Positions 23,152 to 32,449 of a stretch of DNA of 64,000 bases are shown here, in pieces (the stretch's first letter is position 1; every line of letters starts with the position of its first letter). The notes under the pieces are model-generated. The model saw only the letters and a program-made list of their open reading frames with translations, was not told the DNA's origin and ran no database searches. The translations under genes were made by a program, and so were the position numbers. This DNA comes from a virus: IMG/VR virus record IMGVR_UViG_3300033148_003591, positions 1 through 64,000 of that record, one strand, 5' to 3'.

Positions 23152-26100
23152 ATGGCTAATAAAAAAATATTTAATCCATTTACAGGCAAATTTGATTATA
23201 CATTAGATGGCAATATACTAACATTTAAAGAAGGTGTTGCAAGCCAAGCCAATTTACCAATAACCGGAAATGCAAAAGATGACGCAAGAATTGCCAATGA
23301 TACTGGACATCTTTATGTGTGGTCAATAGTAGCATCTTCTGGAAGTTTATCTGATTGGACTGACCAAGGCGACATAATTGACCTTAATTGGGCTGCAATT
23401 ACTAATAAGCCTACTTCTGCTGTAGCTGACATTGATGATGCTGTTACTAAAAAACATGCTAACACATTAGACCACACACAAGGAACTGACCAAAAATTAG
23501 ACGATGGTGGAATTAATGAAGTTACTGTAGCTAATGTTAAAGATGCAGTAGATAAAAAACACACCCAAAATTCAGATACAGATTTAGACGCTACTTTTGA
23601 GCTTACGTTTGTTAAAAAAGCCGATACAATAAATGTATTATCTGACATTACTTCTCCTGGAGCTGATATTGAATCTGCTGTTACATTAAAACATGATGGT
23701 GGAACACAGGATACAGCTATAGGTTTGAATACATCTCATAGGGGAGATAATTCTCAAGCGCATACTGATTATTTAATAAACAATGGTGATGATGAAACCA
23801 GTGGCAAATTAACAGTTGGAGGTTTAACTGTATCCGCAGAAAAACATTTATTATTGCCTTTACATAATGATGCTGCTACACCTACATTAGCTTTTGGTGA
23901 TGGAGACTCCGGTTTTTATGAACAATCGGATGACAAAATTTATATGGCTATTGCAGGGGCTTTAAAATATAAATTTTCTGCTGGTTATATTGCATCTCAA
24001 ACAGAAGACGGTTTTTATATTAAATCCTCTGATGGCAGTGCTACTATTCCAATTTTTTCATTTTGGAATGATTTAGATACAGGGGTAGGAAAAGCAGCAG
24101 CAGATTCTTTTACTTTAATTGCTGGTGCTGTTGAAGCTGCTAGAATAACTGAAACTGACTCTAATATAACAATAGATTTAAAAGGTACTGTTGCTATTGG
24201 TGCATTCCCATTAACAGTTAATTCTATAGAAATTGTTGGTTCTGATGGGGAAGTAAATAAAGCAGCCATTGAAGATTCTGGTGAATGGGATTCTGCTTAT
24301 GCAGCTATGCATACTCAGGGAACAGATACTACATTAGGGAGTATGTCAGCTAATATAGATATGAATACTCATAAATTAACTGGATTATCAGTACCAAGTT
24401 CTAATGGAGACAGTATAAGAGCCACAACTAAAATTACTGAATCTAATTTAGAAACTGTAGTAGATAATGACCATGTTGCAGTAACAGTATCGGCAGCTCC
24501 TTTAACTTTATCTACTCAACAAATATCATTTAATTATGACACTAATCATTTTCAATTAAATGTAAATGATTTTCAAATAAAAACTGACGGAATAGATACC
24601 ACTTTAATTGATTGGGGTATAGGAGCAAATCAAGTTGTAACTAAAAATTTTATTGATTATGCTGATAGTCCACAGATTATTACTGGTGGAGAATTATCTG
24701 AGGGAACATCTGGAACATTTACAGTTGCTGCACTTACAGCTATGCTACGAGCAACAGATGGTGTAACAGGGGCATTAACTTATGTTAGTTTAGCAGAACA
24801 AGCTAATCAATCTATTACAGCACCTAATACAGTTTATATTGTAACACTTAATTATAGTGGTGGAAGTCCTACAATTACTCTTTCTACTTCTTCACCTTAC
24901 ACTGCTGATAAACGCACTATTGCACTAGGGAAGGTATATAAAGATGGCAGTGATAATGTTCATTTTATAAGTTCAGGTTATAGATTACAGGATGGCGTTA
25001 GAAAATTACACAAAAGAAATCAGACTCTTAGAAACATAGAACTTTGTTGTGGTTCTACTATTGCTTATTCTGGTACAAATAATTTTACCATGACTGAAGG
25101 AATTTTTTATGCTGGCTTAAACGAATTTGCTACAGGTGCTTATAATAGTGCATCAACTCAATTTACACCTGTTTATCGTGATGGCGGAGGATGGAAAGAA
25201 GGTTCGTTAAGTAATACATTAGACTATACACATTATGATGATGGTGATGGTACTCTTGGAAATGTTGGTGTATCTAAATTTGCAGTATTTTTTGTTTATA
25301 AACATGCTAGTGATGGTCATGTATACGTTCAATATGGTCAAAGTGGAAGTTATTCATTAGCACAGGCTGAAGCAGCAGAAGTACCAGTAGTAGTAGATTA
25401 TGTAAGTTCATTTGGCACATTAATTGGCAAAATAGTAATGCCTCAAGCTGGTGGGTCAATTTCGTTAGTACAGATGATTTCTGATACTGTATTTACTGCG
25501 GTTAGTGCATCAGACCATAATTTATTAGGTAATTTACAGGGCGGAACAGCAACAGAATATTATCATTTAACTTCAGCAGAGTATACAGAATTATCTGCGT
25601 GGTTAGATGATGTTACTTTAGGTGCAAGTGGAGCATTAACATTACCTACAGGTCAAAATTTCACTATTGGTTCAACACAGTGGAATAGTGGTGATGATAT
25701 TGATGCAGATGTAATTGTAAATGGTTCTACAAATGCAGCTATAACTTTAACACAAGAAACTAATTTTGAAGCAGCTTATAGTCATGTATCAAATGATGGT
25801 TCTGACCATTCATTTATAAACCAAAGTGTTGTTTCTGGTGCTACCCCTACTCTTACAGCTACTAATATCACTGGCGTACCAGCAGCATCAATTCTTGCTG
25901 GAACATTAGGCACAGGGGCATATGTATTTGATAATTCTATTAGTGGTATGACTTCCATAGAGCTTGCTCTTGATAGGAAAATAGAGTTTGGAGATAATGC
26001 AGTTCATATTCAGTCTGATGATGATGGACATTTAGATTTAACTGCGGATGTAAGTATTGATTTAAATGGAATAACTTTAGCAACTGATAAAATAGCATTT

Positions 26101-26928
26101 ACTCAAGTAGATAATTTAGAATATATTGATTCATTAGCAGATGGTTATTTAGATTTTGAAGCAACCACAGGTTTGAGATTTAGAATAAATACTACTGAAC
26201 AAGTTAATATTGTAGATGGTGTTTTTCAGCCAACAACTACTAATGATATAGATTTAGGAACAGACACTTATGAATTTAAAGATTTATGGTTAGATGGTAA
26301 ATTATACACTGATGGATTTGGAAGAGACTGTTTAGTAGATTTAGGGATAGAATTAAGATTTGGTGATGCTGCTGTTAAAATAAGTTCAGAAACAGACGGG
26401 CATCTTGATTTAGAAGCAGATGTATCTGTAGATGTTAATGGGTTATTAGATGTTACAAATACAGGTCAAATTAAATTCCCTGCATCTGCAAATCCAAGTT
26501 CAGACCCAAATACTCTTGATGATTATGAAGAAGGAACTTATACTATAACCGTAACTTGTGCTACGAGTGGAACGGTTACATTAAAAAGCACTGGAGATTT
26601 AGCTTCATATATAAAGATTGGTGCAAAGGTGTTTATTTCTGGAAGAGTAATTGTTGATGGCGTGTCCTCACCTGTAGGAACAGCGAGATTCAATGCTCCT
26701 TTTACATCAGCTAATGTAGGCGAAGAGGCATCAAAGTTTTATGGTTCAGCCCAAATGCAAAATGTTGATTTTGGTGCTAGTGGTAATATAGTTCCAAACA
26801 TCAATTCAAACCTAGCATATTTTGAGTTAATAGGAACTAATGATGCAGGGGCAGTCGGTCCAGAACCTGCTAGTGTTTTTAGTGCAAATGACGAGGTGGG
26901 TTTTTCGTTAACTTATATTGCTGCATAA
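23152..26928 (+). CDS. Large fibre protein (1258 aa)
   Basis: Starts MANKKIFNPFTGKFDYTL, a typical fibre attachment N-terminus. Short collagen/triple-helix-like repeats follow (AVTKKHANTLDHTQGTDQKL, KDAVDKKHTQNSDTDL), then repeated GFYEQSDDKIYMAIAGALKY-type strands and a C-terminal beta domain beginning DDYEEGTYTITVTCATSGTV, a module common at fibre C-termini. Trimeric receptor-binding or head-decorating fibre. Odd position: it sits inside the head-neck gene block, not after the tape measure, which favours a head or collar fibre. GC content is higher than in the accessory genes. Confidence 0.75.
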   Translation: MANKKIFNPFTGKFDYTLDGNILTFKEGVASQANLPITGNAKDDARIANDTGHLYVWSIVASSGSLSDWTDQGDIIDLNWAAITNKPTSAVADIDDAVTKKHANTLDHTQGTDQKLDDGGINEVTVANVKDAVDKKHTQNSDTDLDATFELTFVKKADTINVLSDITSPGADIESAVTLKHDGGTQDTAIGLNTSHRGDNSQAHTDYLINNGDDETSGKLTVGGLTVSAEKHLLLPLHNDAATPTLAFGDGDSGFYEQSDDKIYMAIAGALKYKFSAGYIASQTEDGFYIKSSDGSATIPIFSFWNDLDTGVGKAAADSFTLIAGAVEAARITETDSNITIDLKGTVAIGAFPLTVNSIEIVGSDGEVNKAAIEDSGEWDSAYAAMHTQGTDTTLGSMSANIDMNTHKLTGLSVPSSNGDSIRATTKITESNLETVVDNDHVAVTVSAAPLTLSTQQISFNYDTNHFQLNVNDFQIKTDGIDTTLIDWGIGANQVVTKNFIDYADSPQIITGGELSEGTSGTFTVAALTAMLRATDGVTGALTYVSLAEQANQSITAPNTVYIVTLNYSGGSPTITLSTSSPYTADKRTIALGKVYKDGSDNVHFISSGYRLQDGVRKLHKRNQTLRNIELCCGSTIAYSGTNNFTMTEGIFYAGLNEFATGAYNSASTQFTPVYRDGGGWKEGSLSNTLDYTHYDDGDGTLGNVGVSKFAVFFVYKHASDGHVYVQYGQSGSYSLAQAEAAEVPVVVDYVSSFGTLIGKIVMPQAGGSISLVQMISDTVFTAVSASDHNLLGNLQGGTATEYYHLTSAEYTELSAWLDDVTLGASGALTLPTGQNFTIGSTQWNSGDDIDADVIVNGSTNAAITLTQETNFEAAYSHVSNDGSDHSFINQSVVSGATPTLTATNITGVPAASILAGTLGTGAYVFDNSISGMTSIELALDRKIEFGDNAVHIQSDDDGHLDLTADVSIDLNGITLATDKIAFTQVDNLEYIDSLADGYLDFEATTGLRFRINTTEQVNIVDGVFQPTTTNDIDLGTDTYEFKDLWLDGKLYTDGFGRDCLVDLGIELRFGDAAVKISSETDGHLDLEADVSVDVNGLLDVTNTGQIKFPASANPSSDPNTLDDYEEGTYTITVTCATSGTVTLKSTGDLASYIKIGAKVFISGRVIVDGVSSPVGTARFNAPFTSANVGEEASKFYGSAQMQNVDFGASGNIVPNINSNLAYFELIGTNDAGAVGPEPASVFSANDEVGFSLTYIAA

Positions 26929-26943
26929 AGGGAGATAATTAAA

Positions 26944-27426
26944 ATGGAAAAACGACAATATTATCATCATAGTGTAACAGAGTTAGGTAATTTACAATTA
27001 AGAATTGTTACTGAATATGTAAAAGATGGTAAAGTTACAAATGAAAAACGTAGTAACCCTGTAACACCAGCAGATGTAAACAACATGGGTGATTGGGATG
27101 ATAAATCAAAGGACATTGTTAATGCTATAATAGATAGTAAAGTATTGGCTGATTTTGAAGAAGAAAAACAGGAAAAAACAGGAGAAGGTATTGAAGAAAT
27201 AGTTACTTATGATAGGGTAATTGATTTAGATGGAAAAATAGCAGTAAGAAGGATTACAAGAGTTTTTGATGAGGGTAAAGAAGTAGATAAAAAATTCCAC
27301 AGAACTTGGATAAATCCAGGTGATAACTCAGATAATGCTGATGTTATGTCAAAAGCAGTAGCTAAAAAATTACATACTCAAGATGCAATAACCAAATATA
27401 AAAACAAACAGAAACATAATGGATAA
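26944..27426 (+). CDS. Hypothetical 160-aa protein with internal duplication
   Basis: The two halves look like diverged copies. RIVTEYVKDGKVTNEKRSNP...DKSKDIVNAI (about 18-65) matches RRITRVFDEGKEVDKKFHRT...SKAVAKKLH (about 100-145) in order and spacing. Follows the fibre gene by 15 bp. Possibly a fibre chaperone or adaptor; not identifiable. Confidence 0.55.
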   Translation: MEKRQYYHHSVTELGNLQLRIVTEYVKDGKVTNEKRSNPVTPADVNNMGDWDDKSKDIVNAIIDSKVLADFEEEKQEKTGEGIEEIVTYDRVIDLDGKIAVRRITRVFDEGKEVDKKFHRTWINPGDNSDNADVMSKAVAKKLHTQDAITKYKNKQKHNG

Positions 27427-27443
27427 ATGGAAAAGGTTTAAAA

Positions 27444-27815
27444 ATGAGTGACCCTCTTAAAGAAATAATTAGACAGCACGGCAAATATATTAATGTGTTC
27501 ATTGGGAAAGAAAGTACCAAAAATACGCTGACAGGCGATGTTACGATTACATATGGTTCGCCAAATCCAATAAAAGGCTTATTAGAGGACATGAGCGATG
27601 CTTCAGCCGTATATAAAATACCAGGTGTAAATACAACTAAGAGTAAAATATTTGTATGCCATAACAGCTATAGAACATTAATTGAAAACTCGCACAAAAT
27701 AGAAATAGATAATGAAGTTTATTACGGCTATAAAGATGATGCCGGAAGTAAAATTCGTATTAAAGAAGAAGGAAACTATATACGTGTTTATTTAGTGAGA
27801 AGGATTTATACATGA
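27444..27815 (+). CDS. Head closure (stopper)-like protein
   Basis: 123 residues, beta-barrel pattern (NVFIGKESTKNTLTGDVTIT, NPIKGLLEDMSDASAVYKIP, GNYIRVYLVRR). Head-closure proteins have this size, fold and position, sealing the portal after packaging. ATGA overlap with the next gene. Confidence 0.6.
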   Translation: MSDPLKEIIRQHGKYINVFIGKESTKNTLTGDVTITYGSPNPIKGLLEDMSDASAVYKIPGVNTTKSKIFVCHNSYRTLIENSHKIEIDNEVYYGYKDDAGSKIRIKEEGNYIRVYLVRRIYT

Positions 27816-28312
27816 AAATAACAATTAAACAGCGTGGTGTTCCAATACGAAAAATGATTGATGATGAGATAAAAAATTCAAAGAAATTTCAGCGTAGAAT
27901 AATGACACTAGGTAAAAAAGCTCATCGTTTTATGTTAGAATTTATTGCTAGTCATACACAGACTTTTAAAGATGTTCCACAATCAGATGCACAACCATTG
28001 ATAGAAACAATTGATTTTGAAGAAATGTATTCAGTAAGTGGGTTTGGTTGGGGAATAGGTGACATTGAAACACTAAAAAAAGTAAGCAGACATTATGAAC
28101 TTATAAATTATGGCGGAAAACATCCACAAGCTGGTAAAAAAGTTCCAGGTTATTTTCAATCAGCGGGAATTTTTACATACGCTCCGTATAGTGGACATTT
28201 TATTACAATAGGAGTAGATACAGTAATTGAACCAATGGATTATATACAGGCTACATTAAATTATTTAGATATTCAATTGAAAAAAACATTAGCCAAATAT
28301 GGTAGAGGATAA
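27812..28312 (+). CDS. Neck / tail completion protein (HK97 gp10-like)
   Basis: 166 residues with an N-terminal helix rich in K/R and LGKKAHRFMLEFIAS, then a central strand region containing INYGGKHPQAGKK. Length and order fit the neck protein that joins the head stopper to the tail. Coupled to the previous gene. Confidence 0.6.
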   Translation: MKITIKQRGVPIRKMIDDEIKNSKKFQRRIMTLGKKAHRFMLEFIASHTQTFKDVPQSDAQPLIETIDFEEMYSVSGFGWGIGDIETLKKVSRHYELINYGGKHPQAGKKVPGYFQSAGIFTYAPYSGHFITIGVDTVIEPMDYIQATLNYLDIQLKKTLAKYGRG

Positions 28313-28314
28313 AT

Positions 28315-28797
28315 ATGTCAATAACGTATAGAAAAACAAATAACATTCTAGCATCCTTATACTATTTTATACAGGCTCAATTAACGGCTGATGGATTGGA
28401 TTGGGGTTTAATTTACGGATTTAAAAAAGTATATGGTACGACATTACCTGTAATAGCTATACGTGCTGTTATTAAAGAATTAATATTTGCAGAAATAGGT
28501 TCTACTTCAACAACAAAAGATTATTCTATTTATATAGATATTTTCGCAAGTGATGATGATGAAAAAAATGATATTAAAGATTGGCTTACTGATACAATTA
28601 TAGATGGGTGTGATTTTAACACTTATGTAATAGGTGATGATGGAGTTCCTGTATCTACACCGACATCTAAAAATATAATCATAACAAGTTTAGCCGAGGA
28701 AGCTATAAATTTAAATACTGATAAAAGTCAATTAGACATTCATGACAGATATAGAATTAGATTAAATTTAACTGTAACAACAGGAGAGGTATCATAA
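28315..28797 (+). CDS. Tail terminator-like protein
   Basis: 160 residues. The pattern of helix, strand (LPVIAIRAVIKELI), strand (DYSIYIDIFASDDDEKNDIK) and final long strand (RYRIRLNLTVTTGEV) resembles tail-terminator proteins, which cap the tail tube and bind the neck. The order closure, neck, terminator, tube supports it. Confidence 0.6.
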   Translation: MSITYRKTNNILASLYYFIQAQLTADGLDWGLIYGFKKVYGTTLPVIAIRAVIKELIFAEIGSTSTTKDYSIYIDIFASDDDEKNDIKDWLTDTIIDGCDFNTYVIGDDGVPVSTPTSKNIIITSLAEEAINLNTDKSQLDIHDRYRIRLNLTVTTGEVS

Positions 28798-28798
28798 T

Positions 28799-29032
28799 AT
28801 GGATATTAAAACAATTTGTGTAATAGTGAGTACGATTTTATCATTCTGTACATTTATTGGTGCAGCTATTGGATTCTGTGTTATAAAATTTAATGATTTT
28901 AAACATATCGAAAAAAATCAAACAGAAATAAATGATAAACTCGACAAGTTATTAACAATTAGTAACGATAACACTAAAGATATCGCTGTTATTAACGAAA
29001 GATGCAAGACGCACAAAACTATTAAAGATTAA
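28799..29032 (+). CDS. Small membrane/coiled-coil protein, 77 aa
   Basis: One N-terminal transmembrane segment (IVSTILSFCTFIGAAIGFCVI), then a helix with NQTEINDKLDKLLTISND and a basic tail. This resembles small phage membrane proteins such as hemolysin XhlA- or spanin-like products. Unusual inside the neck-tail block. No clear function. Confidence 0.55.
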   Translation: MDIKTICVIVSTILSFCTFIGAAIGFCVIKFNDFKHIEKNQTEINDKLDKLLTISNDNTKDIAVINERCKTHKTIKD

Positions 29033-29047
29033 ATCAAGGAGGAAATT

Positions 29048-30274
29048 ATGATTCGTTTTAGCGGAGTAGCACCACATATGTTACAATATGAAAGTAGTGC
29101 AAGTGGAATTCAAATTGATAGAGCACAAACTATGACTGCATCAAAGGCTATGAATAATGAGGCTAATTGGGAAATTGGTACTGATGGAGTTGTAGATTAT
29201 ACTAAAGGAATTCCAGAAGTATCATACACATTAACACAAAAAGAACCATTGACCATAACACATTTTCAGCATTTTGCTGGAAAGACATCTGGTTCTGTGA
29301 GTTTAAGTGATTTTAGAACCACAGCCACAGACATTTTTTGGTTCTTAACTGATGATGATGCTACTGTAACCGGAACACTTTGGTATCCTAAACTTCGTAT
29401 GAATGGATTTAGTATATCTATTTCTGACCCACAATCACAAATTGAACGAAGTTTTGATTTGGTTGGTGAATTAGCGAAGGATTTTCAGGGCACACAGAAA
29501 TATCTTAACTATAAAATTAAAACAGTTGCGAGTGGAGAATTAGCCGGTGATGATTATTCTACTACATTAACTGACCCGACACCAGTAGAAGATGAAAGAA
29601 ATGCGGGAAAGTATTTAATAAGAGTAACCAGAATTCGTAGTGGTGTAACAACTATTGATATGGATTATGGTACAAGCACAGGCGAATATGACTATGTAAA
29701 TGGCACAAATACAATTACAGCCTACGGTGCTGCTGTTGGTGATGTTTATAAGGTTTTCTATACGGCTGCTGCTTTACCTGCTGCTGATAGTACATGGACT
29801 GAAAATACAACTGACCCAGGTGGAACACCAGCTTATTTTATTAGTGCTTGGATTGGTAGTGCAGCTAGTCAATTAACCAGAGTTCAAGGATTAACAATTG
29901 ATGTTGCTTTAGATAGGTCAGATGAAGGTGAAGTAGGTAATAAAGAAAAGGTTGTTCGTGGAAGTAATGATGAAACTGTTACTATTACAATTCCAAGGAA
30001 ATTAGAAGATTTTGTTATTGATGAAGTATTAGTCGGACAGGCTTCTGGTTTTGGGCACATAGACATTGATGATTATCTTGATAGTGTAGATTTAGTTATT
30101 AAGATTTATGAGGAAACAGCAAAATCTACATTTAAATGGGGAATAAAGATATCTAATTGTTCAGTGCCAAGTGTTGATGATTCAATTAATGTTCAGGAAT
30201 ATACAGATAGGAACACTGTGCTTGAATCAAGAACAATGGTTATGTCTGGCACTGAGAGTGATATTAATTTCTAA
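29048..30274 (+). CDS. Major tail tube protein
   Basis: 408 residues, AAGGAGG site, beta-rich. Ends with NCSVPSVDDSINVQEYTDR..., the typical late strand-loop region of tube proteins. It lies before the chaperone genes and tape measure, is followed by a hairpin, and has the higher-GC codon style of the capsid gene, all fitting an abundant tube subunit. The N-terminal 150 residues plus an inserted domain (GATTIDMDYG-type strands) make it larger than simple tube proteins. Confidence 0.7.
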   Translation: MIRFSGVAPHMLQYESSASGIQIDRAQTMTASKAMNNEANWEIGTDGVVDYTKGIPEVSYTLTQKEPLTITHFQHFAGKTSGSVSLSDFRTTATDIFWFLTDDDATVTGTLWYPKLRMNGFSISISDPQSQIERSFDLVGELAKDFQGTQKYLNYKIKTVASGELAGDDYSTTLTDPTPVEDERNAGKYLIRVTRIRSGVTTIDMDYGTSTGEYDYVNGTNTITAYGAAVGDVYKVFYTAAALPAADSTWTENTTDPGGTPAYFISAWIGSAASQLTRVQGLTIDVALDRSDEGEVGNKEKVVRGSNDETVTITIPRKLEDFVIDEVLVGQASGFGHIDIDDYLDSVDLVIKIYEETAKSTFKWGIKISNCSVPSVDDSINVQEYTDRNTVLESRTMVMSGTESDINF

Positions 30275-30288
30275 ATAAAATGTTATTT

Positions 30289-30315
30289 GAGGAAGGGCTT
30301 ATTCAGTCCTTCCTC
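30289..30315 (+). terminator. Hairpin after the tail tube gene
   Basis: GAGGAAGG (30289-30296) pairs with CCTTCCTC (30308-30315), 8 bp. No strong T tract follows. Together with the hairpin after the capsid gene it marks the two most abundant products, probably tuning downstream mRNA. Confidence 0.55.
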
Positions 30316-30347
30316 TGAACACTTTTCAAAATAGTAAGGAGTATATT

Positions 30348-30593
30348 ATGGATAATAAACAAGAAATAAAACAGTTGCTTGATACTCATGCGATAGCATT
30401 AGTTGGAATTTTATGTAAGCGTGTTGAGTTGATTGAAAAAATTAGTAAGGATAAACCAGCCCCAGAATTAATCAAGCATTATCCTTCACTTTTTAAATCA
30501 TTAGCAAAAGAACTTGTATATGAAGCTTTTCGTAATCTCAGAGATGATTTATACGTATCTTTTATCCCGACAATTGTATATAAAGGAAAATAA
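30348..30593 (+). CDS. Hypothetical 81-aa helical protein
   Basis: AAGGAG site. MDNKQEIKQLLDTHAIALVG..., helical, ending FIPTIVYKGK. Between the tube and chaperone genes, where small assembly chaperones occur. Not identified. Confidence 0.5.
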   Translation: MDNKQEIKQLLDTHAIALVGILCKRVELIEKISKDKPAPELIKHYPSLFKSLAKELVYEAFRNLRDDLYVSFIPTIVYKGK

Positions 30594-30594
30594 T

Positions 30595-30828
30595 ATGCCT
30601 AATAAATTAGAAAAATTGGTGACTGAGATTTCTGCATTAGTTGAAAAATATTCAGATGATGAAAGTTTTATTTATGAATTACGACTTAGTACATCGAATA
30701 AATTAACAAATGAAATATACACAATAAATATGGGTAGAGATAAACACACATCAATTATTAATGTGTTAAAATTTAAACCGTGTGGGAACTATGTACTTAC
30801 TTTGAAAAGAGATGAAAATGGAAAATAA
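30595..30828 (+). CDS. Hypothetical 77-aa protein
   Basis: ATG 30595 comes right after the previous TAA with AAAGGA upstream; an earlier in-frame ATG lies inside the previous gene and is rejected. MPNKLEKLVTEISALVEKYS..., helix then beta hairpin. Its end overlaps the HNH gene. Confidence 0.55.
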   Translation: MPNKLEKLVTEISALVEKYSDDESFIYELRLSTSNKLTNEIYTINMGRDKHTSIINVLKFKPCGNYVLTLKRDENGK

Positions 30829-31432
30829 AGAAAATTCTAAAATTTATCGGAAAAAATGGCGGGATAAACACAAAGATGAAATAAAAAATTATAATAAATT
30901 TTACGCATCTGAACATAAAGAACAAAGAAAAGAATATATTGAAAAAAATTATTATAGAGATAAAGAAAAGAATAAAATTTATCATAAAGCATACTATAAT
31001 AAAAATAAAGATAAATTAATAGCTCAGAATAAAGTGAGTAGTAAAATATGGCGAAAAAATAATAAAGATAAAGTAAATAGTATTCAAAATAAATGTATCA
31101 TTAAAAGACGAAAATCTGACATAAATTTTAGAATTTTATGCAATTTACGAACTCGTATTTGGAAGGCAATTAAGGGTTATACTAAATCTTTACCGACCAT
31201 GATGTTAATAGGATGTGAAATAGATTATTTACTATTTCACTTACAAAGTCAATTTACAGAGGAAATGAATTGGGATAATTACGGCAAATGGGAAGTAGAC
31301 CATATTCGCCCTTGTAGTAGTTTTGATTTAAGTAAACCAGAAGAACAACTAAAATGCTTTAACTACACAAATTTACAGCCTCTTTGGAAAAAAGATAATT
31401 TAATCAAAGGTGCTAAATGGAAAAATGATTAG
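30812..31432 (+). CDS. HNH homing endonuclease (family A, without zinc N-terminus)
   Basis: 206 residues. Long lysine-rich N-terminal repeats, then LIGCEIDYLLFHLQSQFT and an HNH core (WEVDHIRPC, KCFNYTNLQPLW, DNL). The C-terminal ~70 residues are nearly the same as in the genes at 32450, 41880 and 61303, but the N-terminal CxxC zinc ribbon of those is absent. Inserted between small assembly genes of the tail block. The start may be 30812 or 30818. Confidence 0.8.
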   Translation: MKMENKENSKIYRKKWRDKHKDEIKNYNKFYASEHKEQRKEYIEKNYYRDKEKNKIYHKAYYNKNKDKLIAQNKVSSKIWRKNNKDKVNSIQNKCIIKRRKSDINFRILCNLRTRIWKAIKGYTKSLPTMMLIGCEIDYLLFHLQSQFTEEMNWDNYGKWEVDHIRPCSSFDLSKPEEQLKCFNYTNLQPLWKKDNLIKGAKWKND

Positions 31433-31449
31433 ACAAGTAAGGAGAGATA

Positions 31450-32085
31450 ATGTCAAATAAAAGTATGATAGATGGTTATATTAAACGATTAGATGATTCG
31501 CTAGGAATAAATAACATTAAAAGAAATATTGAAGATAATAAGATTTATTTTGAATATAAAGATGCTGAATATAGAATTAGAATGCCGAATTATAAAGAGA
31601 AAAAAATTATTAATACAACTAAACGGAATACATATTTAGAATTAGCCGGAAAAGTTCCTTGTGAAAAATTACTAATTGAACAATTAAAACAAAGTGGAAA
31701 ATCAATTGAGAAAATTCAAAAGGAAATAGATAATTTAGAAATTGATAAAGAAAAATATCAGGAATTATTAGCTAAAGAAGCTAAACCAGACCCAAAACGT
31801 GAAAATAAAAAAGCTATTGATGAATTGATTAAAGAAATACAAACAATAGTTTACAAACAGGTAACTTTAATTTCTAACAAAATGGATTTATTAAGCCCAT
31901 GTTTAGAAAACCAAGTAAAAGAATCAGAATTAGAATCAATAATTCTTTGCCTGTTTGAAAAAAAAGAAAAAGATAATTGGGTAAAGGTTTATAACACTAA
32001 AGACGAATTAGACAATGAAACTGACCAAATTTTATTAGACAACACTGTGGAGATGGCAAGGAATTTAGGAGTTTACCATGTCTGA
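31450..32085 (+). CDS. Tail assembly chaperone-like protein (upstream partner)
   Basis: 211 residues, charged and helical in the centre (KIQKEIDNLEIDKEKYQELL), acidic. Tail assembly chaperones lie in two consecutive ORFs before the tape measure; this one overlaps its partner by 8 nt (ATGTCTGA). No canonical slippery heptamer was seen, so coupling by overlap is more likely than frameshifting. Confidence 0.55.
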   Translation: MSNKSMIDGYIKRLDDSLGINNIKRNIEDNKIYFEYKDAEYRIRMPNYKEKKIINTTKRNTYLELAGKVPCEKLLIEQLKQSGKSIEKIQKEIDNLEIDKEKYQELLAKEAKPDPKRENKKAIDELIKEIQTIVYKQVTLISNKMDLLSPCLENQVKESELESIILCLFEKKEKDNWVKVYNTKDELDNETDQILLDNTVEMARNLGVYHV

Positions 32086-32440
32086 TTTAATAAGAAAATT
32101 AACCAGTTCATTTGAACAACAAATACTTTATGCCAGATTAAAGGATGGCGTACCGATTGAATTTTTTGAAAATAAAAAAGATTTTACTGAATTACAAATA
32201 TCTTATTTATACTGGTTAGAAATTTACAGTGGATTGTATTCATCGTTATCTACTGATACACCTTATTTGAATGAGGGTGTAATAACTGATGAAATTAGAT
32301 GTGATGCGTATTTAAAACATCGGAAAAAATTAATTCAAGAATATGAAGAAATACGTAGACCAAGAACAAATAATTTAAGAAAAAAGAGAAAAGGCATGCC
32401 TGTACCTGGCGTTCCAACAGTTGTGTATCGACCAAAATAA
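32078..32440 (+). CDS. Tail assembly chaperone-like protein (downstream partner)
   Basis: 120 residues, overlaps the previous gene by 8 nt. Helical N-terminus (SDLIRKLTSSFEQQILYARL), aromatic core (LQISYLYWLEIYSGLYSSLS) and basic C-terminal tail with proline. Placement fits the second chaperone frame; the tape measure follows after an inserted HNH gene. Confidence 0.5.
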   Translation: MSDLIRKLTSSFEQQILYARLKDGVPIEFFENKKDFTELQISYLYWLEIYSGLYSSLSTDTPYLNEGVITDEIRCDAYLKHRKKLIQEYEEIRRPRTNNLRKKRKGMPVPGVPTVVYRPK

Positions 32441-32449
32441 AAAGAGTAT

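Noticed and set aside
28799-29032. Holin call for the small membrane protein in the tail block
   Set aside because: One membrane span plus coiled helix is compatible, but no endolysin or spanin gene is near, so the name would be a guess.
31450-32440. Programmed frameshift in the tail chaperone pair
   Set aside because: Two overlapping chaperone-type genes are typical sites, but no slippery heptamer is visible in the overlap, and the second gene has its own ATG. Coupled re-initiation explains the layout.
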